From positions 2,090,502 to 2,154,501 of the forward strand of contig NC_030990.1 of the NCBI RefSeq assembly GCF_000149955.1: DNA of 64,000 nucleotides, written 5' to 3'. The position numbers and the translations under genes are program-made. Positions 56,897 to 64,000 of the stretch are shown here, piece by piece; the stretch's first letter is position 1, and each line of letters starts with the position of its first letter. This stretch comes from Fusarium oxysporum f. sp. lycopersici 4287. Lineage: Eukaryota > Ascomycota > Sordariomycetes > Hypocreales > Nectriaceae. Under the pieces are notes generated by a model. The model was not told the DNA's origin, ran no database searches, and saw only the letters and a list, made by a program, of their open reading frames with translations.

Positions 56897-58591
56897 ATGA
56901 CTGTGACCAACGGCCGCAACGGGAACCCCTCCATAACCACCCTCCATAGGGCTGAAGAAGTGAACGATGTGAGACATGACACGAACTCAACCTCTGAGCT
57001 GATTGGTCGCTGACGTTACACCACCAGCTCATCGATGCTGTAAAGGGTCTCATTGTCCCTTACATCAAGGCTGCCGATGATGCCGCAGCAGAGCGTGCGA
57101 CAGGGGACATTCCCCCCAGTTCAGCTGGTGTCAAAAATAATGTCCTGGTGGACTTCCAAAAACCACAGGAGCTTGCTCAACGACTCAAGTTTTCCTTGCC
57201 AAATTCGGGTCAAGGTAAGGAGGGGTTGTTGGAGATTATCCAGCAAGTTCTTCAGAACAGTGTCAATACTTGGGATCAGGGCTTCCTTGATAAGCTGTAT
57301 GCAAGCACGAACGCAGTATGTCACAATATCCATGGCTTCATCAGTTGATCCGTTTTCTAAACCATGATAAATCAGGTCGGGGTGGTGTCAGACATGGTAC
57401 TTTCGGTGCTAAACACCAATGTACGTTCCAGTCCCTCCTGTGCACTATCAGTAACAAGTATTTAACACCCTGTAGCTCCATGTCTTCCAAGTTTCTCCCG
57501 CCCTCACTATCATTGAAAAAACCACAGCAAAGACTCTGGCACACTTGTTTGGTTTCACTGGATCAAGAGCAGGGGGTATCTCCTGTCAGGGAGGAAGCGC
57601 CTCAAACTTGACTTCCCTGGTCGTTGCCCGGAACACCTTGTTCCCAGAATGCAGAGCTTCAGGCAATGGTAACCACGATTTCGTCGTCTTTACAAGTTCT
57701 CACGGGCATTACTCGGTTGAAAAGAGTGCCATGATCTGTGGTCTTGGTTCAAACAGCGTCTGGCCTGTTCCGGTGGATGAGTTTGGATGCATGAAGTCGG
57801 GTGCCTTGAGAGAGTTGGTCGTCCGTGCCAGAAATGAAGGCAAGACACCCTTTTATGTGAACTCGACGGCTGGAACCACTGTCATGGGCTCATATGAGCC
57901 GTTTGAGGAGATTTCCAAGATCTGCAAGGAGTTTGGCCTCTGGATGCATATCGATGCAAGCTGGGGAGGCCCTGCTATCTTCTCGTCGAAACAAAAGCAC
58001 AAGCTCAATGGCGCCCATCTGGCCGATTCATTGACGGTGAACCCTCATAAGATGATGAACGTTCCCGTCACGTGCTCGTTCCTCCTCGGACCAGATATGA
58101 ACATTTTCAACAAGGCCAACAGCACCGCCGCAGGCTATTTGTTCCATACCAGCGATAGCGGTGATATCTGGGATCTTGCAGATCTAACCCTGCAGTGCGG
58201 TCGCCGCGGTGACAGTCTTAAGCTTGCTTTGGCCTGGATATACTATGGTGCTGCAGGTTTTGAGAAGCAGATCGACCACGCCTTTGAGCAGGCTGAATAC
58301 CTTGCCAATTTCATCAAACAGAGTGACAACTTTGTGCTTGTATCGCAAGACCCTCCCCCTTGTTTGCAAGTTTGCTTCTACTACTCCCCTGGAAGAAATC
58401 TGTCTGATAACAAAGAGGAGAACACACTCCGAACCAAGACTATGGTCGAGAAGATGATCCTCAGAGGCTACATGGTTGATTATGCCCCTGGTCCAAAGGG
58501 CAGCTTCTTCCGTGTTGTGGTCAACTGCCAAACTCTGCCAGGGACAGTTGAGGGCCTTGTTAAAGGTCTTGAGGAAGTTGGACGCCAATAA
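56897..58591 (+). CDS. PLP-dependent decarboxylase, glutamate decarboxylase-like (group II)
   Basis: Four exons (56897-56968, 57028-57315, 57376-57420, 57476-58591) give 506 residues; introns are 55-60 nt with GTGAG/GTATG/GTACG donors and in-frame joins. Landmarks are GLIVPYIKAAD, STNAVGVVSDMVLSVLNTN, LFGFTGSRAGGISCQGGSAS (PLP phosphate region), FTSSHGHYSVEKSA with the His that stacks on PLP, NSTAGTTVMGSYEPFEEI, HIDASWGGP with Asp295, and VNPHKMMNVPV with the Schiff-base Lys327. NSTAGTTV and 'NPHKMM' are the patterns of animal GAD and cysteine sulfinate decarboxylase rather than of plant/bacterial GAD. The likely reaction is decarboxylation of glutamate (to GABA) or a related acidic amino acid. 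The substrate is not fixed by sequence. The third exon is only 45 nt. Confidence 0.9.
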
Positions 58592-58831
58592 TTAGACTAT
58601 AGAAGAGGTAAAATTCGACATTACACTGGGCATAAAGGAGTGATGTTTGGGTTATATATAGGGCAAATAGGTAGGATGATACGCATCATGGCCACTATCA
58701 CTAAACCAGGATATTGAGAAACAAAAGAATACGTTGCATGGTAACATTTAAGACATGGTCATGGCTCTATTCTTCATGTCACGGTGTATAAGTATCTTTG
58801 CCGCGAAAAGGCATTGTTTAATCGTTCATGT

Positions 58832-58851
58832 TTGCTTGCTTGCTTGCTTGC
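58832..58851. repeat. (TTGC)5 microsatellite
   Basis: Five perfect copies in the 3' flank of the decarboxylase gene. Confidence 0.9.
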
Positions 58852-59034
58852 TTGGCTTGCGAAATCTAATTATTCCTGCTAAATTAAGAACCGTGCGACA
58901 GTAGAACACCGCAACTCCCATCAACATATTTCCGAATGATTCTGTAATACTAAGTTATAAAACAAGTGAGAGAGGGATATTACAACAACACCTTATACGA
59001 ATTAAACAGGCTATAGATACTTAAAAGCAACTAT

Positions 59035-59062
59035 TTTGTTTGTTTGTTTGTTTGTTTGTTTG
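59035..59062. repeat. (TTTG)7 microsatellite
   Basis: Seven perfect copies, 28 bases, intergenic. Confidence 0.92.
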
Positions 59063-59847
59063 TATATTTTTCGTCTGGGTGGCTGTAACGAAGCCAGATC
59101 TCCTACTGGAGCAAAAGACGTGCTGAGCTAGCTAGGTACAGGGAAACCCCGCTTCCTTCACCATCCAGCATACCAATGGCACAAAAGGTGCTGTATTTCT
59201 CAAGCCCGTCACCCGTCAGCGGGTTCGGGGGCAATCTATTGTCGAACTTTTTCCACCGACCAGAATTCTCTCGCGCATCACTACATCTGCCGACGCAGTC
59301 CACAATCTCCAGTAACCAAGTTGTAGCTCGTAGTCGACTGTCGCGGCGGCAGGGAAAAACCTCGGGAAGGAATCAGAGGCCGACGGTGCGGCTTGCCTTC
59401 AAAGGAGAAAAACCCATCGCAATCGGCGTCGTTGATCGGGAGGATGTCGCTACCGATGCCATGGGCATCGTCCTCCGATATCTAAGGCGTTCTGGTTCTG
59501 AGGTGCCGCCATTAGATCCGACAAAGGTGTTGTCAGAGAAGGCGAACTCTCCAAAATTCCTTCTCTGAAAACTGCTGTTAGGGAGCCGATAGCATCCCCG
59601 CAGTTTTGTGTGGTCGCGTGGCCTGCAGAAAATCCCGCTCCTAACACGGCACTAACAGTGCGTGCCAAGAAAGAATTTTTACAGGGGAGAGTTGCTTAAA
59701 AGCAACTATATCCTCGAGATGGTGACTATACAGGGTAGCTGACACGATAAGCTTATCGTACCGAGACCCATTAATTTATTCACTACCAGCCTTCAACGTC
59801 ACGAGCATGCGTCGCATCCTCAACCTCATCCTCAGCGTTCTATCACA

Positions 59848-61242
59848 ATGCCACCTAAACGAATGACAGCAAACCCGGTGAAACCCGCGCGTTATCGCGC
59901 TGGTAAGCCCACAGGAGCAGAGTCTGACTCAGATTCCGACGCGAGCGAAAACGAAGAGTCTAATGAGCCAGCGCTTCCACCTCCACCAAAAGCGACCAGC
60001 GCGGGCAAAATTTCATCAGGCAGCCTAGGAAAAGTCGACCTCAACGCTCGAAGGAAAGAAGCGGAAGCTGCCGAAGAACGGAGACTTGCCAAGGAAAAAG
60101 CTGAGCGCCTCGCTGCAGAAGAAGGTTTCGTGACAGAGGAGGAGGAAGAAAGTGAAGAGGAAGAAGACGACGATGAGGAGGAGGAAAGCGAATCCGAAGA
60201 AGAGAGCAGCGAGGATGAAGCGCCACGAAGATTAATGATTCGGCCCAAATTCGTACCAAAGAGCCAAAGAGGAAATGCTAAGACTCCTGCGCAAGAAGAG
60301 GAAGAAGCACGGCAGGCCGAAGAAGAGGCCCGCAAGAAAGCCGCCGACGAGCTTGTGGAAGAGCAAATCAAAAAAGATCTTGCCGCTCGCGCAGCAGGCA
60401 AAAAGCACTGGGATGACGACGAGAACGAGGACTCAGATGTGGATACAACAGACGGGCTAGATCCAGAGGCTGAAGAAGCAGCTTGGCGCGTTCGCGAACT
60501 CAAACGTCTGAAGCGCGCCCGCGCTATTATCGAAGAGCGTGAAAAGGAGCTTGCGGAAGTTGAGCGTCGACGTAACCTGACCGAGGAGGAAAGACAAGCC
60601 GAAGACGAGGCGTTCCTGGCACAACAGAAAGAGGAAAAGGAGGGCAAGGGCAAAATGTCATTCATGCAGCGTTATCTACACAAGGGAGCATTCTATCAGG
60701 ACGAGATGAAAGCTGCTGGTCTGGATAAGCGAGATATCATGGGCAGTCGTATCCAGGACGACGTGCGGAACCGTGAGGCCCTTCCCGAATACCTGCAGCG
60801 TCGCGACATGGCCAAGCTGGGCCGTAAAGGTGCAACAAAGTACAGGGACATGCGTACTGAGGACACAGGCCGATGGGGAGATATCGGCGATGGCCGAAAG
60901 AGAGACGGCGGACGATTCGAGGAAGATGAGCGTTTCAGACCCGACGATGACAGGTTTCGTCGCGACGAACGAAGCGCAGGCGGCGCCAATGCCATTCCTC
61001 TGGGTGATCGCAAGAGAGACGACCGAAATGAGAGAGACAATGGTCACCGAGATCGAAGAGATAGGGATAGGGACTCTTATCGATCAAGAGATGATGGACA
61101 AAGTCGACGAAGATCACGGTCACGGTCACGTTCGCCACGACGCGAAAATGATAGAGATGATTACCGGCGTCGTAAACGCAGTACGTCACGCGACGACGAG
61201 CGGTATGAGAGCGACAAAAGACGCAGGGTGGATGCCAGATAA
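59848..61242 (+). CDS. MFAP1: MFAP1-like spliceosomal protein (Prp38-associated)
   Basis: Intronless, 464 residues, ATG at 59848 in a CACAATGCC context. The N-terminal half is charged, with long acidic runs (EEEEESEEEEDDDEEEESE) and Ala/Glu/Arg helices. The MFAP1 domain lies at about 155-360 and its hallmark is MSFMQRYLHKGAFYQDEM from residue 270, followed by DKRDIMGSRIQDDVRNREAL, LPEYLQRRDMAKLGRKGATKY and DTGRWGD. The C-terminus is Arg/Asp/Ser-rich with RS dipeptides (SRRRSRSRSRSPRRE), as in splicing factors. MFAP1 joins the precatalytic spliceosome as a partner of Prp38 in the B complex, in the nucleus. The animal name (microfibrillar-associated) is historical. The gene converges on POL12, whose end is 127 bases away. 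Confidence 0.93.
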   Translation: MPPKRMTANPVKPARYRAGKPTGAESDSDSDASENEESNEPALPPPPKATSAGKISSGSLGKVDLNARRKEAEAAEERRLAKEKAERLAAEEGFVTEEEEESEEEEDDDEEEESESEEESSEDEAPRRLMIRPKFVPKSQRGNAKTPAQEEEEARQAEEEARKKAADELVEEQIKKDLAARAAGKKHWDDDENEDSDVDTTDGLDPEAEEAAWRVRELKRLKRARAIIEEREKELAEVERRRNLTEEERQAEDEAFLAQQKEEKEGKGKMSFMQRYLHKGAFYQDEMKAAGLDKRDIMGSRIQDDVRNREALPEYLQRRDMAKLGRKGATKYRDMRTEDTGRWGDIGDGRKRDGGRFEEDERFRPDDDRFRRDERSAGGANAIPLGDRKRDDRNERDNGHRDRRDRDRDSYRSRDDGQSRRRSRSRSRSPRRENDRDDYRRRKRSTSRDDERYESDKRRRVDAR

Positions 61243-61369
61243 ACTCGGCCTGCTCTTGTTATACTATTAATAATACCCAAACAACCATGGTATGTGTCTT
61301 GCATTTGGCTTCCTTTTTGACGTTTCTCGTGAGATTACGTACAGCACTGGACTCGCACCCAGCTATGCT

Positions 61370-63566
61370 CTATATTCTGACAATCTCTACGCGAGCACGA
61401 TCGTATATTTGATGGCCCATCACATCTTCGCCGCTTCCATTTGATACTGGAGGAGGATATAATGTCATTCGTGCATAGGTACCTGCGCCGCGACGCTTAG
61501 AAAGGTAGCCAGGATTGATAAGGAGGACACTCTCGACGACCTAATGTCCAGTTAGTAAGAATGAAGACAAAAAACGAGCCAAGAGACGTACTTTTGCAAA
61601 TGGAGGTAGCAAACTAGGTACAATCATGACATCTGGCCTAACATTCACCATCTCTCCCAGTTCAAGATAGCTCAAATCTAGAGCAGCGCCAGTAGCCAAA
61701 CCATCTTCCGTGCCAGTCTTAGGTAGCTTAGAGCGATCTGTAGGAGGAAACAGCGGGAAGTAATGTCGCTGCTCAACTAGGTACCGACACAACCGACTCA
61801 TGAGATCAGTGCCAGGTTGTCCACCACCACGAGACACAACCTCTTCCGAGCGGAGCTGGGAGAGGATATCCTGCGATGAGACACCAAGGACAAGTTCGTT
61901 GATCGAAAGAGTCATAGGGTTTGTGACAATGCGGACCATTTTGGGAAGGCCGAGTTCCTTACGAGGAATCGAGTCTTGAGGCCATGAGACATGTTTTGAC
62001 AATACGTCCCTGACGGACGGGACAAGGATGATGGTGATCTGCGGGTTGGAGGCTGCAAGGCGGTTGAAAGCGGGAGCAACAAGGTATTTGAATACTGTCG
62101 CCATAGTAGCTGTATCAGGGTCAAAGTTTGCCTCTTCAGGAAGATCGAAATCTCCCGTGGTAATAAGAGGATGATCGATATCGAGGAACGGTCCTGTGAG
62201 GACAAGCGCATCTGCATAGGTATCACCTGCTTGACTGCACAGCGCATGAAGTGGCTCGAAATCGAGATTATCGTCAGCAGTATAAGGACCAGAGGCGTAG
62301 AGAATGTTCAAAGGTGCAGGTTCTGAATCTTCGTCCATAGCATCAGGACCACCACGAAACCTCTCACGATGCCCCTCGAGTGCAGAAGGCAAAGAGGCAG
62401 CACTGGGAAGTAGAGGAACCTCGAGAACCTCCTTCACGACAAATTCGTTCCCTGAGGCGTTGGTACCCCGAAAAGCGACGATTTGGCCGGGGAAAAAGCT
62501 CCATGAGCGGATGTTGTCCACTTTTAGGGGTACCCGTAAGCCCATTCCTGTTCGTCTGGAGGTTTCCAGTACCAGTGACGCAGCATTTAGTTTTCCTTCT
62601 GAGGAGTCAGAAGCGATACGGCCAACAGCCACGACCTCAGTTGTACTTTGCGCAGCGGCACTACCGAACTCGTTCTCATCGATCTTATGATGTTGCTGAA
62701 TAAGAGCCATGAAGTTATCAATCCGGTCGTCGAGGATTTCGCTGGCCTCGGAAAGTTTCATGGCCAATGGCTTGTATCCCAGCTTCTTTTGATCTGAGGC
62801 GGCTGTGAGCTTTACTCGAGGCTCGTCAAAGGGCGCAATCGGTGGTTCGGCTGCATTGAGGCGATCGTTTAGGATTTCAACAGTCTTCTCCTGGATTTGC
62901 TCGATCACTGAATGAATGTGGGCCCTGGATAATGTTAAGCAAGGCGGAGGCAGTTGGTGAGGCGAAGTATCATACNNNNNNNNNNNNNNNNNNNNNNNNN
63001 NNNNNNNNNNNNNNNNNNNNNNNNNNNNNNNNNNNNNNNNNNNNNNNNNNNNNNNNNNNNNNNNNNNNNNNNNNNNNNNNNNNNNNNNNNNNNNNNNNNN
63101 NNNNNNNNNNNNNNNNNNNNNNNNNNNNNATACCTGTCGCTGGCGAGCTCATCAACCCCTTTGGCGTCTCCGTCTTTCTCTTAACAGCACTGCCACTCGC
63201 AGCACCCCTATTCAACTTTGCCCCCGACGCTGGAGTGCTGGGAACAAGCCCATCTAACATCCCAAAAACATCGCCGCCCTTTGCCGTGCCTCTCGGTGTG
63301 TTGGCGACCTTTCTCTCGGTCTTGACCTGGACTTTTCGATGGCTGTTTTCGAGCTCATCTTGAATGCTCTGCTTGAGGTTCCGAAGAACTTCAAGACTTA
63401 GTGCCTGAGCATCAAGATCCAGTTTAATACAATACGACTCCCACTTGAAAAAGAGATCCTCGGCCGAGAGGCCATGAAGGCGCATAATGGATTCTAGTTC
63501 GCTGAGGACATCAGGCTCCAGCGGCTTGTTGGGGGAGAATCGGCTTTCAATTTCGTCGGCCATCAT
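61370..63566 (-). CDS. POL12: DNA polymerase alpha subunit B (primase-polymerase B subunit), interrupted by an N gap
   Basis: Minus-strand gene that starts at 63566 (MMADEIESRF) and ends at the TAG at 61370-61372. Exon 1 runs to the gap at 62976-63129. After the gap one exon ends at 61592, an intron follows (61541-61591, GTACGT..TTAG), and the last exon is 61540-61370, giving VVESVLLINPGYLSKRRGAG and the end ARVEIVRI. The N-terminus (LSELESIMRLHGLSAEDLFFKWESY) is the polymerase alpha-binding helical domain. PPIAPFDEPRVKLTAASDQK and MGLRVPLKV then FFPGQIVAFRGTNASG belong to the OB fold. ALVLTGPFLDIDHP and IILVPSVRDVLSKHVSWPQ are the inactivated phosphoesterase domain. It anchors polymerase alpha-primase at replication forks. 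How exon 1 joins exon 2 is hidden by the gap. Confidence 0.92.
62976..63129. other. Assembly gap (154 N) inside POL12
   Basis: A run of 154 N lies within the POL12 coding region. The base letters on each side both read ATAC-like (CATAC before, ATACCTG after), that is GTAT on the coding strand. On the coding strand the sequence right after the gap (GTATGATAC... with a CTTAAC branch site and CCAG or TTCAG acceptors) looks like an intron. Confidence 0.99.
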
Positions 63567-64000
63567 GGGCGATAATAAACCTCGACCTGGGTTGTTCGTA
63601 GCAACTCGAGATTTCCAGCAAAGACAAAGGTCGTATATGGATTAAAAAGATCGCATTGGTGCAGGTCAAAACGTCTGGAGGGGTCTAGATGTGGGCGCGA
63701 CCAGACGCGTCGTATCATAGGTAACTAAATTCCAGACCGCGTTAAGTGGTCAGAAACTAATGGTACAGTGCTACCAATCATGCACACGGTCAATTTTCTA
63801 TAAAATGGGCTGGCCTTATCATGATTAGAACGACTAACTAAGAATAGGATATAGACAGTCTATGCAGATATACCGGGATTTATCAAAATTATACTCAATT
63901 AATCAGTCATTGCTTTCTTATGCTGCAATTTGCTTCTAAAACAGGCATTTCTCAGCCACTATCAAGGTATCGTATCCGCTTGTGAATAAGTAAGCGCCGT
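63567..64000. promoter_or_regulatory. Upstream region of POL12
   Basis: About 430 bases upstream of the POL12 start to the window edge. AT content rises after 63770. An ACGCGT-containing site (CAGACGCGTCG, near 63702-63712) is present; in budding yeast ACGCGT is the MBF (MCB) box of DNA replication genes. Its use here is inference. Confidence 0.4.

Larger units (their letters stand above)
58592..59847. other. Intergenic region
   Basis: The left half is probably the decarboxylase 3' end and contains two tetranucleotide repeats. An ATG frame of 130 codons at 59176-59568 has no recognised domain and I do not call it a gene. The right end is the MFAP1 promoter and leader. Confidence 0.45.

Noticed and set aside
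59176..59568. 130-codon plus-strand ATG frame
   Set aside because: No recognised domain and a position in the promoter-side flank of MFAP1; left out for lack of support.
59892..60665. 257-codon minus-strand Ser-rich frame opposite MFAP1
   Set aside because: It is the complement of the Glu/Arg-rich codons of MFAP1; low-complexity shadow.

Overview
This is a window of a filamentous ascomycete nuclear genome. Spliceosomal introns are short (about 46-68 nt), with GTAAGT/GTATG-type donors and CTAAC-type branch sites. Start contexts are CAAAATG/CACCATG-like. The gene families (fungal DUF6594, Fnx1/VBA and DHA2 MFS transporters, NDUFAF2-type assembly factor, Nop9) fit Sordariomycetes, and the style is Fusarium-like (Hypocreales). 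The genus is an inference; no species marker is present. No gene is visibly cut by either window edge.

Layout: 1-5.9 kb has no supported gene. NOP9 (rRNA processing) is at 5.9-8.2 kb (-). 8.2-17.8 kb is gene-poor, with a possible 52-residue ORF behind a TATA-like box and a four-exon DUF6594 membrane protein. A DHA2 MFS drug transporter is at 17.8-19.7 kb. 19.9-22.4 kb is a transposon graveyard: a dead LINE RNase H domain, a perfect 14-bp hairpin, and two copies of a fold-back MITE with 5-bp target-site duplications on either side of an intron-containing tRNA-Leu(CAG). A housekeeping cluster follows at 22.6-39.4 kb: a conserved fungal unknown, NDUFAF2-like, calponin-homology protein, TPR/MYND/SET protein, 6-phosphogluconolactonase, a possible HAUS8-like coiled-coil protein and a proline-rich zinc-binding protein. 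An Fnx1/VBA-type MFS (42.3-44.2 kb), a four-TM protein (46.4-47.6 kb) and a small secreted precursor with a ladder of Kex2-type sites (50.0-50.3 kb) come next. The right end has AMMECR1, a Ras-like GTPase without a CAAX box, a PLP-dependent glutamate-decarboxylase-like enzyme, the splicing factor MFAP1 and DNA polymerase alpha subunit B (POL12), which is interrupted by a 154-base N run.

Most genes are independent housekeeping loci and form no obvious biosynthetic cluster; several pairs are convergent (calponin/SET, 6PGL/coiled-coil, AMMECR1/Ras, MFAP1/POL12). The least expected items are the dibasic-ladder secreted peptide precursor, which only becomes visible after splicing two short pieces, and the fold-back MITE family around the tRNA gene.
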